In this document: positions 35,231 through 53,320 of the stretch, one piece after another
Position numbering within the stretch: the stretch's first letter is position 1
Layout of the letters: each line of letters opens with the position of its first letter
Translations under genes and position numbers: made by a program
Assembly (NCBI GenBank): GCA_003255025.1
Contig: QANY01012059.1
Span: forward strand, 248,001-312,000
Length of the DNA: 64,000 nucleotides
Direction: 5' to 3'
Source: Datisca glomerata
Lineage: Eukaryota > Streptophyta > Magnoliopsida > Cucurbitales > Datiscaceae
Notes under the pieces: model-generated
What the model was told of the DNA's origin: nothing
Databases searched by the model: none
Seen by the model: the letters and a program-made list of their open reading frames with translations, nothing else

Positions 35231-37600
35231 CATCTTCCATAGAAAGAAGCGAAGAGAGAGAGATAGATGATGAGGTTGGTTTCTTAATTAAATAGAATTA
35301 TTTCTTAGTTTTAACAATTTAATGTAACATAAGGGTGTTTTTTGTAGTTTCTCAAAGTATAAGGGTATAAAAGTAAAAAAGTATAAGGGTATGGTTTGCT
35401 AATTACAAAAATTATAGGTTATAATTTGTTATTTAGCCTAAAAAGAGAAAATGAAGGATATTTTTATTTCCTTTTTAAAATAGAAATCTATTTTGCAAAA
35501 AAAAGGGAAGCATGTCTGAACACAAGAAAAGGAAAAGCAAAGCATTTGAAAACTAATATTTGAATATGAAAATATAATAGCCAACATCCAAGGAGAATTT
35601 TGGAAGGGCTGAAACAAAGACTGAGGAATTTTTTAGGTCTAATTTTATGTTTATGTTGTCAATATAATAATGATCACAAATAGGTTATGTTGATATAACC
35701 ACAAGTACAAAAAAAATATAAGAAATAACTACTATATAGATTTCAAGTTGCCAGAAATTTGCTTCGAGTTGCCACTATATATTTACCTTAAATATACCTA
35801 TAATATATATATATATATATATATATTATAGACATTATACTCAAATTTCACTGGACGCAGGTGGCTTAATTTTTTGCGCCAATTTATTTTATTGGGAGTG
35901 TCTATTTTTATTATTATTTTATCTTTGGTTATTTTTATCTTTTTCTTAAAATTAGCGTATTTTCGAAGTTCTTCCTTTCCTTATGCATATAGCCTACTTA
36001 AAATTAGCGTATTTTCGAAGTTCTTCCTTGTGCATATAGCCTACTTAAACCTTCTTTCATGCCTTGATGTCTTTTCACGCAGAGGAATGGATGTTTTTTC
36101 TTCACGCATCATCTTCAGATTTAGAGGGCTTCTTGAGACGCAGCTGATTTCTTCTCGCCTTAGCTCTTCGCCCATGTTCGATCTTTCATGTCATTGATGA
36201 TTCGATCTTTCATGTCATTGATGATTTTGCATGCCGTTGTTGATTTTTCATTTGTTACTTGATTTTTATTCGAGGCGTGATTTGTTGTTATGACAGAGGT
36301 ATTTCTTTTTGTATATCTTTTTTCCGGCTCCTTCTCCTATATATATCTGGAATTATGTGAGCGTAATTGTTTCACATTCATGATAGGTATATACTTTTTC
36401 CTGTGTGCTTTAGGAGGGTTTCTATTATCTAGATGTTAAAATGTTTAAAAACGAATTTCCGCTTTTTTGGGGTTGATTATAAGATACTTTGAGAATGTTT
36501 TCTTTCCCTTAGACTTTGGAAATAAGATAAATGTCCATAACTATATATAGTTTAAGATAGGCTAAGAGAGCTATGAACTGTTTGACCATTTCTTTCTACA
36601 ATAAATTCTGGTGTTCGATCCCACGATCAATGTATTATTTATCCCTATTAACATATGTGATTAGGTAAATGTTTGTTTTTCAATTCTTGAAATGGTTCAT
36701 ACTCATTCTAAAAGAACCTTTAGGTTCTTTTACTTTTATTACAGACAAACACAACACAACTAAAGCATTTTTGTGGGAAAAAAACAGTTGACGCAGAACT
36801 ACCATACAAACAAAATGCAATTTTTTATGATATAAATCAGGCCACATTTTATGTTTTAATTAAAAAGTTGGCAATATAATATGATTTTTAGTAAGCCAAG
36901 TTTAGTTCACACCGTTCTCTTTTTAATTCTATTATAATACTCTTGAACCATCACGTATCACGATTAAAATATAATTTCTGTTAATATGTAATTCGAGTTT
37001 ATAATTTTTTAAAGCAAATGAATTGCAGTAAAAAAGAGAGCAATTTATAATATAAATATAATTCTAATAAAACAAAATTATTTTTCACCATCATATGAAA
37101 TAAAACAAATTTTACTTCTTTTCATGGTCTTATTTAATTAAATTAACCTTTTTAAAATTTAGCCTACCATTATTAATTTATTTAAATATAAATCACATAT
37201 TTTAAATTAAAATTAATGTTAAAAATTAAGCGTCAAAATTGTTTTTACATAATATAATTAAAAATGCATGTAAATAGCTTTCTATTATTCGTTATAAATT
37301 TAAAATAAAATATAATTTTACATCAAACAAACATGACAATCATAAATTGTCACACATAATTACATAGATTGCAATGCGGAACTAAACATGAATATCACAT
37401 TTTCAACAAATGAACTCTCAACAATTAAATTACAATGAACAATCTAAATTGTGCGTAATAAACAGCCACTTACTTAAACACACTCTTTGTTGGAGGATTA
37501 GCATGGAAATTGATATTTTCTGCAATAAACTTTCCCATCCGCATATAAAAAGTTAGGGTTATCGTCATATAGCATAAAAGTTCCAAAAATTAATACATAT
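35231..37600. other. AT-rich intergenic DNA with small repeats
   Basis: No supportable gene. It holds a (TA)n run near 35801-35827, a 52-bp tandem duplication with a small deletion (35945-35996 and 35997-36043, both starting CTTAAAATTAGCGTATTTTC), and an adjacent 24-bp tandem repeat (CGATCTTTCATGTCATTGAT plus GATT, about 36179-36226). A 107-codon open frame at 35874-36197 overlaps these duplications, is hydrophobic from T-richness, and is probably chance. Confidence 0.7.
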
Positions 37601-37604
37601 GATA

Positions 37605-38430
37605 ATTTATATTATACTAAAATGAGTTTAAAAGAAAAAAAATTTTAATTTCTCATTTTACTTTTTAACTGTCTTTAAAATATCAAATAAATTAGATATT
37701 TCACCAATTTTTTGCATTACATAATAAATTTTATAAATAGTTTACAAATTAAATATGTTGAATATATTGTGTAATTAAGATTGCAAATAATGTCCATAAA
37801 ACTACTTTTAAGATTTACTTTATATAAGGAATATTTATTTTTTAATTGTTCATATTTCTTTGTTACATTATTAAAATTTATATTAGAAATTTATATTAGG
37901 TAACATTTATGTTATTCACAACATTAAAAATTATATAAATGAATTTAAGGAAGACATCAATATATTTTACTTAAACCGATTAAGGATATAATCATTTCTT
38001 ATAGATGTAGATGTGATGATAAATTCGTATTCTATAATATTTGAAAAATAATGTTATATAGTATAATTTCAATCATCTAATTTTTAATTTAACACCTCTT
38101 TCTTTATGTACACACTATGTTCTAGCATCAAAATTTCTAATATATGAATTTTATATTCTAACATTTCTAATAAGCCACTAGTAAATCATTTTATGTATAA
38201 CGTGCAATGCATATTGTTTGGAGAGGATCTCATGTTATTTAACAAGAAAATTTGATTCATACTATATTTAATTCAATATACAATATAAATTTAATTTCGT
38301 AAACGTAAAAATTAGTACATTTTCTTAGTTTATAAAAAAAATGAATATGCTTAAGTTTTTTATATGTTGTTAGTGAATGAACAAAAAAATATTAAACTTA
38401 TTACGTACAAGACACGTACATTTCTACTAT
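37605..38430. mobile_element. Helitron-like element 3
   Basis: The left end, TTATATTATACTAAAATGAG, and the right end, ACGTACAAGACACGTACATT followed by TCTACT, resemble those of the two elements at 15299-16993. Internal AACATTTATGTTATTCACAAC and TAAAAATTATATAAATGAAT stretches match element 1. Non-coding. The ends are more decayed than in elements 1 and 2. Confidence 0.35.
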
Positions 38431-39950
38431 TATGGTTAAATAGACTGTAAAGAGTTTAACAAGAAAAACATTGTTAATGTTAGATTTGAACTTCCCAAGC
38501 CATATATTAATGGACACTTATCAGCAATGAATCTTAACAGTTCATGTAAGAAATGATTAATTTCATGGGATACAACATTAACGTTGTAATCACTCAAAAT
38601 AATTTGTTATCCAAAATAATAAATATGAACTACGAACGATATCTCAGTGCAGCTGAAGAAAGAGATCAATATTGCAACTCAACACAATTTCAGGCATATG
38701 TCACAAGGCCACTCAGATGGTTGTCATATTAAGAAATCAAAAATTCATCTCTACCATGTGGTCTTTTTTATTAACCACCCCAAACATAACTGATTGGATT
38801 CCTCATGGGTTTCTATGCCAACTGCCAACTGCCAACTGCAGAGGACAGTTGGAGATCTTATCGGACAGCTCAGCTTCCACCAAACTGATAAATGAAAAAA
38901 AATTACTTATTTACTTGGTAAAATCTGGGCCGTCAAAAATCTAATCAAACGGTTCTCAATTTCTGAGAACCCCAATCCTAGACCAACTTCAACGTGGATG
39001 ACAAAAAAAAATCACACTTCTCCATAAAGAGATGATAAAACCTCATCGAGACTAAGCTTCAAAGCTGAGTGATTTCAGAATAGCAACTTCAAAAAGAAAA
39101 TTAAGCAATGATACAGCACTCTTAATTTTCCTTTTTTTGATGTGGGGGAACGGGGGAGGGATTGGAGTTCAGTCTGGATGTCCATCGTCGAGTCTTGCTA
39201 CATTGATGGACGTCATGTCTGAGTTACGTAATCTAAGTATAATAAAAGAATGGAAGCCGCTCACCTGGATTAAAGTATATTGTCCAGAAGGTTGATGACG
39301 GAAAAAGAAGACCAAAAAGAGTGAGTGTGTGTACGGCTCCAAATCATGGATAAGCCAATTTACCTTGGAGCTTCTAACATACAGAACTCCCAGAGAGTCA
39401 AAAAACCAATTGAAAGATGGGTATCTTTAAGAACAGTCTTCGTTTGACATCAACACTTCCGTTGAGTTCTCCCATCCTCTATATAACCTCTCTCTTATCC
39501 AAATCTGATGCATAGGGGGAAGAGCAAAACCAAAGAAACCAAAAGGGAAAAAAGAAAAGGAAAGGCAGTCAATATACAAGTCAAAAAAGGAGCTTTGCAA
39601 TCATGAAGAGACAATATAAATACGATGGTATCAGACACTCCAGAAGATGTGGCAATACAAATTGATACCTGAACATTAAGTTACTGAACTTCTAAGATTC
39701 CATGGGGGACCTGAGTACCTAGGTTCAAACTGATCCGTGTTAACATCCAAGCCTTTAATCAGAAAGATACAGCAATAATAATACAAGAAACTCAACTCGG
39801 AATTGAATCAAGTACATAGTCAAATGAACCAATAATTGGATCGAAGAGAATTTATATCTATAAACGTAATGTAAGACACTTTATATTTCATCCTTTAAAC
39901 AATGAAACACTAAACCCAACAGTCATTTTTGCCACCTATCCATGCAGAAA
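38431..39950. other. Intergenic DNA, nothing recognised
   Basis: I see no gene, RNA or clear transposon. A 90-codon plus-strand frame at 38672-38944 has no family resemblance. The right part, towards 40277, may include the 3' UTR of the kinase gene, but no cleavage site could be fixed. Confidence 0.5.
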
Positions 39951-40277
39951 ATCCCATACTTTGACAGGTGAAGTCCAAGTTTATCCAATGTGCTTGCACT
40001 CTGTCATCATCTTATATAAAGTACACCACCATCCAGCAATGAAGAACACAAGCTATCCAGACTTCATGACACTTGCTGTGGTCACATGCTCTGAAAGCCT
40101 CCTCCATATCTGTAGCTAAAGATTAGAGAATTGTGTCAAATAGAATGAGTAGCTCAACTATGATTAAAACAGGTGAGTTATCAAACAATAAAAAGGTGTC
40201 ATGTACAGAAAAACCAATTCTAAGCATGCTCAAAACAAGTTAAATTCTGGATAAGTAATAATCTTACCAGATGGCAA

Positions 40278-45584
<5,307 letters not shown>

Positions 45585-46140
45585 ATTTGGTTACACTCTG
45601 TAGATTCGAGCTGCAATTCTTGAAGAAAGAGAAAAGTAGGGCTATATGTCTGAATGCTTTGGGTTTTCTGTTTTTCCAATTAATCTTATTTTTGGTGGGT
45701 GGGAATGGTATTTACCTGGAAGCTGATGATGACAACCCAGACGACAGATGGGATAGAGAAATGATCACGAATCAGGTTTTGGCGATTTGGATAAATTTAA
45801 TTTCCTCTGAAAAACAGCGGTCGATATTTAGTTTTAATAAAGCTTTGGGTGACTTTGTCAATCTTTTTTTCTGTCCTCTTCTATTGGAAATTTACAAACA
45901 TATCCAATTAATTTTTCTTCCTCCAACTTGTTTTTTGAGGTACTAGCCTTCAAGGACGTGCAAATCACGTGTTACACTTGCAGTCCATATTTGTACTTTT
46001 AATTAGAATTTCGTTAACCAAATGAACAATGTAGTACAGATCAATCAAAATATAAGAGTGGCCTTCCAAGCCTATGCAGATAAATGGCGAGCTAATCTTT
46101 GATCACGTGGCTAAAAAATGCTATTGAGAGCATGGGAAAA
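45585..46140 (-). promoter_or_regulatory. 5' UTR and promoter zone of the kinase gene
   Basis: The sequence upstream of the start codon at 45584 has no transposon signature until about 46140. A plus-strand 119-codon frame (45587-45946) overlaps it and has no recognisable family. No TATA box or start site could be assigned with confidence. Confidence 0.35.
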
Positions 46141-46270
46141 AAACATGTTGTAATAAGTTATCCCAGCAGGATAATTTAGTGATTCAATAACAACATGTTG
46201 TAATAATTTAGAGATTCAATAACAACATGTTGTAATAATTTAGAAATTCAATAACAACATGTTTAGAACA
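46141..46270. repeat. Minisatellite, 32-bp unit
   Basis: About three to four units of AACAACATGTTGTAATAATT followed by TAGAGATTCAAT, the first one interrupted. Each unit contains the palindrome ACATGT. Confidence 0.85.
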
Positions 46271-46699
46271 TGAACATATAATTGGGCTTGACTGTAGTTT
46301 TGTTCATATTCTACTCGTCTCTAAGAATTCCACATGTCCAGGAAAGTAACAATATCATTTCATATTGTTTTATTGGTGAGAAATTTGAAAATTTCAAGTT
46401 ATATTAAAGAAAATCACAATCACCTTAATCTAAGCAAATCCGGTTCTTATATTCGAGACGTGAAAATAGATGTGAGACAATTGTAAAAGGTGTATATTGA
46501 AGTCAGGGTATAATTGAAGACTAATGAAAGTTATCTAAAAGTAAGGTATAATGTAAAATACTGTTTGTTATACGGTTAGATTAGAATATTTATGCTATAA
46601 AAAAGTATTAGAATATTTGAATTATTAAAAAATCTTAAAATATATATTACCTGCATCTTTGCTGAAAATATATACATTGTGCAGTGCCTAGACGACAGA

Positions 46700-47200
46700 G
46701 TCAAAGTATCCATAATTTACACTGACTCAAGTAACAAGAAATATGCAGAATACGGATCACTTTTCAATGTCGGGAGTTTTTCTCCCGGCATTGATGTTGG
46801 GTAAACGTAGGCCACCAGATCTTTTGAGATAAGTCTAGGCCGTTGGATGCATTTAAGGGCTTTGAACCTACTTAGTCGGTCACCCACCAAAGCTTCCAAA
46901 GGAAGCTTTCACCCACCAAAACTTCATTTCCACTTCTTCTTCGTGGAAAGCTTCATTGAAGCTTAGAAGCTTAACTTCTCTTCTCTAGGGCACGAATGAT
47001 TTCCACCCCAATTTCCAGCCTTTCTTTCTCTTCGTCCTCCAAGCTCTCTTTCTTCGTCTTTATGTGTCAGTCGTCCAGGCTCTCTCTCCATCGTCGGCTC
47101 TCTCTCTCTCTGCGTTCATGGTTGGTTCCTCATCTCCCTCTCTATCGTCGGTGATCTCTCTCTCTCTCTGTCTCTCTCTCTTTTTCTCTCTTTAAGCTTA
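46700..47200. repeat. Hairpins and CT-rich tract
   Basis: Two short near-perfect hairpins: 46768-46794 (AATGTCGGGAG, five T, CTCCCGGCATT; one mismatch) and 46889-46909 (AAAGCTTCC, AAA, GGAAGCTTT). A CT-rich tract with (CT)n runs follows at about 47025-47200. It may be the left part of a non-autonomous transposon, but I found no matching right end. Confidence 0.5.
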
Positions 47201-49080
47201 AGGCACTATGGTTGTGAAATAGCTGGTTTCTAGATTAATTGTGTTTCTCCCTTCGCGGCCAAAAACTACGCCACGAGAAAAGTATGCTCTTCTTTCAATC
47301 TCTCTCACCGTCCTAATTTTTGTTAATTTCAGTCTGCAATATGTGTGTTTCTCCCTTCGTGAACGATCAAAAGCTAGGGCACACGAATGAATTTTGGAGA
47401 TGCTTAATGTCTGAGTTGATTCTGAACGCTAGGAGATGCTTAATGTCTGAGTTGATTCTGAATGCTAGGGCACGCGATTAATTTCTTCATGTCTCAGAAT
47501 ATTCTTAATGATTAAAATCTGCTTGAATGAATTTTGGATATGTTTAATTATAGTGTTTCAGGTTATGGCTAACTATATATGGATGACATAGCTGATTACA
47601 AATTGTTCTAATTGAATTTTCTGTGGTTATTCAACTCTAAATATCAATAATATTTTACTTGATACCTTATTTCACAATGCTTTATTGTATAGAAATAATT
47701 AAATGAAATAGATGAAAAAGATATCAGACATTGCATAGTTCAAATGTAACTTCTATAAGGTCCTGCTGTTAATAGAGGAAGAAGATACTCTATAATCCTT
47801 GTCTTGTCCCATTTAGGTAGTTAAAATAGATGTTAACTCAGTAAGATGAGCGTTTACTTTTATATTTGACACTGAGAAGGCAGTAGCAGCATGAATATAA
47901 TGATATATGATATTTCACTTTTCTGGCACATACATAATCATTCCAATATAATCGAGTTTATCAATCATTCCTAGTTGCCACCATTGTAGCACATATTATT
48001 TGGATTTTTTAAACAGTTGTATGTTTATTGAATTCCATAAGGATTCTTAGTGACTGAATTTCACCATATTATACTTGCCGCAAAAAACTCCATAATTTGT
48101 GCCGTCCGCAAATTAGCTATCTATGTTATTTTCAAAAAGGGTATGCCAACATCTTCTTTCTTTTCGTTATTCTTAATCTACTTTCAAGCAAGAGAGATAG
48201 CTAGAGAATAGACTAAAAATACAAGCTCGTATTTTATCTTTGATAAATAGGCTTACTCTTCAATTGAACTTGAATGAGTTTTTAGTCTATTTTCTAAGAA
48301 AAAGATATAATGTGAAGTTTGATGGCCTACGTTTTTCTCGAGCATGAGTTCATGAAAGAAACATTTTGATTTCTTTTGTACCTAGGTCACCCAACAGTAA
48401 TTTGTTGGTTCTCATGTCTCATGTTTACCTTAGTTTTCTGCTTACTGAACCAGGTAATTTGGTTATGCTCTCTCTCTTTTTTTTGGTATTTAGATAGTTT
48501 CTTACTGAATGATGGTTATGTTAACATGTATGAATGGCCTATTTATTTAGTTATGGAGTCATTACTGGGTACTCGGTTGCTATAGCAGCACTATATATGT
48601 TTCAACTAGTGCATGGTGGACTGCAGCATGTTAAAAAAGGTTGATAGTCGAGTAGTCAGTTGTTATTCACTTTTAGTTGTCTTTGATTCTTAAAAGTTAG
48701 TTGGATTTTCATTTCACATTCAAATTTCCCCACAGGTTGACCACGCATTCATTTTGCCCAGTTTCAAGAGAGTCCAACATGATGGAGAGGATCCAAGATA
48801 TATGATTATAAAGACACATTGCAACAAAAATATCTTTTCAAGCCATAATGTTTTATTTTATTGAAGATACGTATAAATTTGTTTGAATGATGGATTCCTA
48901 TTACAAATAAGTTATATTTTTGTCACCCCTGGATATGAGAGACACATTGCAACTTGGAATGCAATGATGTGTTTTTAGAGTGTTTAGAAGGGGTTTGTAA
49001 CGAAAATAAATTTTCATATGTAGTGATACTAATGAATGAGAAGTTTAATTAAAGGAGAATCTGAATTCAATATTTTAATG
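47201..49080. other. Intergenic DNA, nothing recognised
   Basis: Low-GC DNA with no gene-like coding. It has a 36-bp near-exact duplication at about 47398-47468 (AGATGCTTAATGTCTGAGTT and GATTCTGAA repeated). A short hydrophobic frame at 48376-48585 is not convincing. Confidence 0.5.
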
Positions 49081-49119
49081 TGCTGGCGAGGTTATTATTT
49101 CATTAAAATTTACATATAA

Positions 49120-49850
49120 GACTAGTACGTGAAATCACTAAGTGTATGAATGGTAAAGTGCGTGAAAATGACTAAGTATATGAAGTTGGCTAAGTGTGTA
49201 AAAATGATCAAGTATATGAAAATGAACAAATGTGTAAAAATGATCAAGTGTGTGAAATGGTTAAGTGTATGAAAATATGGCTAAGTGTGTAATTCATATT
49301 TAATTCAATCTAATTATAAATATGACTAAGTGTGTAAGAATGACTAAACGTGTAAAATGACTAAGTGTAACAAACAACTACATGGAAATGTGTGAAAATG
49401 ACCAAATGGATTGTCTTAGCCATTTTCACACATTTAATCATTTTCAAATACTTAGCCATTTTAAGTGTGTAAAATGTCCAAGTATGTGAATTTGTGAAAA
49501 TGACTAAATTTTGAAAATGACTTTAGTGTAAGAAAATTGTTAAGTGTGTAAATAGGCAAATTTGTGAAAATCACGTACAACAAATGTTTGAGGTGTTCAC
49601 TAAAATTTAAAAATTAATTTTCTTCAAAGTGTTCTTCTAATAATTCTTGAAGAGATTCACCAAAATATACTTAGTCATCTCCACACACTTAGTGTGTTAA
49701 ATGATTAAATTGCAAAAAGGGCTAAGTTGTGAATCACTAAGTGTGTGAAGATAAGTAAATTTATGAAAATGATAAGTGTAAGAAAATTGTTAAGAGTGTA
49801 AAATGTTCAAGTGTGTGAATATAGCCAAGTGTGTATGAAAATTGTTAAGA
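49120..49850. repeat. Degenerate AAGTGTGTGAAAATGACT minisatellite, block 1
   Basis: Dozens of imperfect 17-20 bp units based on AAGTGTGTGAAAATGACT, with a short inverted stretch near 49415-49465 (CATTTTCACACATTT). Block 2 at 50930-51440 is the same family. Confidence 0.8.
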
Positions 49851-49939
49851 GTCAAACGCCACAATGGGGACATAAACGCCATCACTACATGGCGAGTCGC
49901 ATTCAAGACTGGTGATTCGCCTACCATGACTGGTGTTTG

Positions 49940-50290
49940 GGACTTGTTGGTGGCGTTTGGGCCCTAAACACCATGGTAGCAGAAGTTTGGCTTGTGTCCC
50001 ACTGACACGGGCCAAGCGCTTGTGTGTCTGGCGTTTGGGCTCCAAACGCCATGGTAACAGGCGCATGGCTCGTGTCCTAATGACACGGGCCAAACGCCTG
50101 AGTGTGTGGCGTTTGGGGTTTAAACGCCACAGCAGGCTCCACACGCCAGATACACATGCGTTTGGCACACGTCAACTTCTAGATGGATAACTTTTGACTC
50201 GGGTGGAATCACGGGGCCCGTAAAATATCAAATTGAAGCTTATTCAGAGATTTACATGCTTGACCAATTTTGGGTCCAAAAAGTAAAACC
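49940..50290 (+). repeat. Palindromic GGCGTTTGGG units plus dispersed repeat, block 1
   Basis: Three 21-bp near-palindromes (49952-49972, 50030-50050, 50108-50128) of the form GGCGTTTGGG-N-CCNAAACGCC, spaced 78 bp apart in a tandem repeat that also carries GACACGGGCCAA. It is followed by the dispersed block also found at 25730 (ACTTTTGACTCGGG, 50189-50280). Open frames on both strands come from the repeats. Confidence 0.8.
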
Positions 50291-50929
50291 TATGATGTGG
50301 AGCATTTTAATTCGTTGGTTTTCTCATTTTATTTCTTCTTAAATGGTTGTATGTTACTTATTGATAAAAAACTAACATAAGTTATTTATGTCCAGAATGC
50401 AAGACCCCGAAGTGGAACATCATTTGGAATGTCAACCAACTCACTACCACCATCTAGGAATGGTAATTGAATCTGCCACGATGGTAGTGGGATGCCAGCT
50501 ACTCTTATATCATCAACGGTCGCTCTAGCCGACCCTGATGCTCTTGGATTTGGTGAGGTTTTGATGGATTTGGGGCTATGAAGAGAGAGATGAAGATGAA
50601 GATGAAGGAGAAGGAGAATAAGGTTTGAGTGAAGAGAAATGAAGTGTTGAGAGATGGGGGGAAGGGAGGGTATTGATTTTTTAAGAATAAGGGGGAAGGG
50701 GATTTTTAATGTTAGGGTTAATTTTGATAAGAAATAAGGTTAGATTTTAAAATTTTATAGGGATCAATTAATTTAAACATAAAAGGTTATTTTACAAAAA
50801 TTATTAGGTTATTATTATAAAATAAAAAGGTTAAATTTCAAATTTTAATATTTAATTTCAAACTTTTTAGCAGATATGCTCGATTTAACAGTAGAATCCG
50901 ACGTTAAGAATATGAACATGATTAAGTAT

Positions 50930-51440
50930 GCGAAGTCTTTGAAGAGAGCTTGAGGAAATAGAATAAGAATGACCAAGTACATGTGAAAGTGTATGAAAAT
51001 TGACAAGTGTGTGAAAACGACTAAGTGCATGAAAATATGGCTAAGTGACAAAACAAATACATAAAAATAACAAAGGGTGAGAAAATTACTAAGTGAATGA
51101 AAATTGTGAAGTGTATGTGAAAATTTGTAAAAATGGCTAAGTGTAAAGGAAAAATGTCTTAGTGCATGAAAATATGGTTAAGCGTGTAAAAATGACCAAA
51201 TGTAGTAAAACAACTATATGAAAATGACAAGTATATAAAAATGATAAAGTGTGTGAATTTGGCTAAGTTGCAAAAATTGCTAAGTGTGTGAAAATGGCTA
51301 AGCACGTGAGAATGACAATTTTCACACACTTAGTCATTCTCACATACTTAGTGTGTTAAATGATTAAGTTACAAAAGGGCTAAGTTGTGAAAATGACTAA
51401 GTGTAAGAAAATTGTTAAGTGTGTAAAATGTCCAAGTGTG
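50930..51440. repeat. Degenerate AAGTGTGTGAAAATGACT minisatellite, block 2
   Basis: Same unit as 49120-49850, again with an inverted stretch (CAATTTTCACACACTTAG near 51325), and again directly followed by palindromic GGCGTTTGGG units. Confidence 0.8.
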
Positions 51441-51454
51441 AATAATGTCGTCAC

Positions 51455-51720
51455 TATATGGCAAGTCGTCATTCAAGACTGGCGTTTGGGCCCCAAACAT
51501 CACCAGCAGGCCCCAAATGCCACGCGATTCGCCTACCATGATTGGCGTTTGGAGCTTGCTGGTGGTGTTTGGGCCCTAAACGCCAGACGCACAGGCGTTT
51601 GGCACAGGTCGATTTCTAGAGGACATAAGATTTGACTCGGGTGGAACCACGTGGCCCGCAAGATATCAAATCGAAGTTATTCAGAGCTCTACAAGCTTAT
51701 TAAGTTTTGGGTCCAAAAAA
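51455..51720 (+). repeat. Palindromic GGCGTTTGGG units plus dispersed repeat, block 2
   Basis: Near-palindromes at 51481-51504 and 51564-51584, then the TTTGACTCGGGTGGAACCAC block (51629-51720). The order minisatellite, palindromes, dispersed block repeats that of 49120-50290, so the two blocks are a diverged segmental duplication. Confidence 0.75.
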
Positions 51721-52449
51721 CACTACTTTAAGTACTTTCGGAGGCTCAGACATTGTTTAGGTCTTAATTTTGAGTTTTTTCATAATTCTCATCTCTTTTA
51801 ATTTTTAGGATTTTTATACGCTTATAAATTAAAACGTAAATATGTTATTTTTTAAATTTTAATATTCAATTTCAAATTTTTAGCGGATATGTTCGATTTA
51901 TAGATAGAATCTGATTTTGAGGGTTATACGTGTTCTTTAAACCGATAAACAAGATTTACTGACCATCATAACATCACGACGTATAATTATATATGGTGAA
52001 ATCTCATCTCGCTCGATACTTGTCATAAAAGCACAACAACATTATCAATGACAATTTTTAACGAGTTTATAAATAAATGTTCAATTGTATCGAGAATTGT
52101 TAATTAATCCAATCTAATTTCGCATAATAAGTGAGTATCATGAATGTTTGCATTGAAATAACGAGTTTTTTTTTCTATTTTTATCAATGATTTTTCCGGT
52201 GTAGGATAAATAATTACAAAAATATCGATTTTAAGGACAATTGTGAATAATGGCGATTAAAGCCATATAAATGACAATTAGGAGCAAAAAAGTGGTAATT
52301 GGGAGGGAGACTGGCGATCGCCTATTTCAACATGGAGTTTGGAGACTGAACAGGCGATTGGAGACAATAAACTGGCATTGGGTTCGAGAATGGCAATTGA
52401 CACCTTCAGGATGGAGTTTAGGGGCTAAAACTAGACGTTTAGGGGGTTA

Positions 52450-53080
52450 AAAATAGGCGATTAGGTTGTACGTATTTAATGAACCCTTCCCAAGAATTAT
52501 TATTTTTTATACGTAATTGGTGAACCCCAGTACGTAATTGGTGAACCTCACAACGCAATTGGTGAACTGCTCCAAGAATTATTCTTTTGTACGTATTTGG
52601 TGTATCCCACTACGTAATTGGTGAACCCCAGTACGTAATTGGTGAACCCCTCCAAGAATTATTCTTTTGTACGTAATTGGTGAACCCTACTAAGTAATTG
52701 GTGAACCCTCCAAAAATTATTCTTTTGTGCGTATTTGGTGAACCCCACTACATAATTGGTGAACCCCCCAAGAATTATTCTTTTGTATGTAATCAGTGAA
52801 CCCCACTACGTAATTATTCTTTTGTACGTAATTGGTGAACCCCTCCAAGAATTATTCTTTTGTAGGTAATCGGTCCCTCCAAAAATTATTCTTTTGTATG
52901 TAATTGATGAACCTCATTACGTAATTGGTGAACCCCTCCAAGAATTATTCTTTTTTATGTAATTGGTGAACTTCATTATGTAATTTATGAACCCCAGTAT
53001 GTAATTGGTGAACCCCTCCAAAAATTATTCTTTTGTACGCAATTGATGAACTCCACTACTTAATTGGTGAACAAAAAAAA
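52450..53080. repeat. TACGTAATTGGTGAACCCC array
   Basis: About 600 bp of alternating modules: TACGTAATTGGTGAACCCC (about 20 bp) and CTCCAAGAATTATTCTTTTG (about 20 bp, containing the palindrome AAGAATTATTCTT). The modules are in variable order, giving 60-100 bp higher-order units. Non-coding. Confidence 0.9.
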
Positions 53081-53320
53081 TTACTACCTACTGGGCTTTT
53101 TGTGGCCCAGATTGCTCCAAATGCTATCTAAGGATCACAAAAGCCTAGCATAGATTTCGGAAATTTCTTCCCTGACATCATAAAAGTTTCCCCGGAATAC
53201 TATATGAATCAACAAAAACCATCTTGCAAGGCTAAGTACGCCTGGATGACAGTTACAATAATATTATGTGAGGCATGGATCAAAGAACTCTGTTCGAATA
53301 GTGAAATAGAACATAAAATT

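Noticed and set aside
35874..36197. Hydrophobic 107-codon frame
   Set aside because: It spans two tandem duplications in T-rich DNA and has no family resemblance.
45587..45946. 119-codon plus-strand frame upstream of the kinase
   Set aside because: It overlaps the kinase 5' UTR in antisense and shows no recognisable motif.
46768..46794. Hairpin followed by other sequence, like an intrinsic terminator
   Set aside because: The T run is in the loop rather than after the stem, and the DNA is eukaryotic.
49845..50190. Arg/Trp-rich open frames on both strands
   Set aside because: They arise from tandem palindromic repeats; both strands are open because of the repeat period, with no family resemblance.
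49120..53080. Possible CRISPR array or bacterial repeat
   Set aside because: The repeats are degenerate, spacing is irregular, there are no unique spacers and no cas genes, and the DNA is plant.
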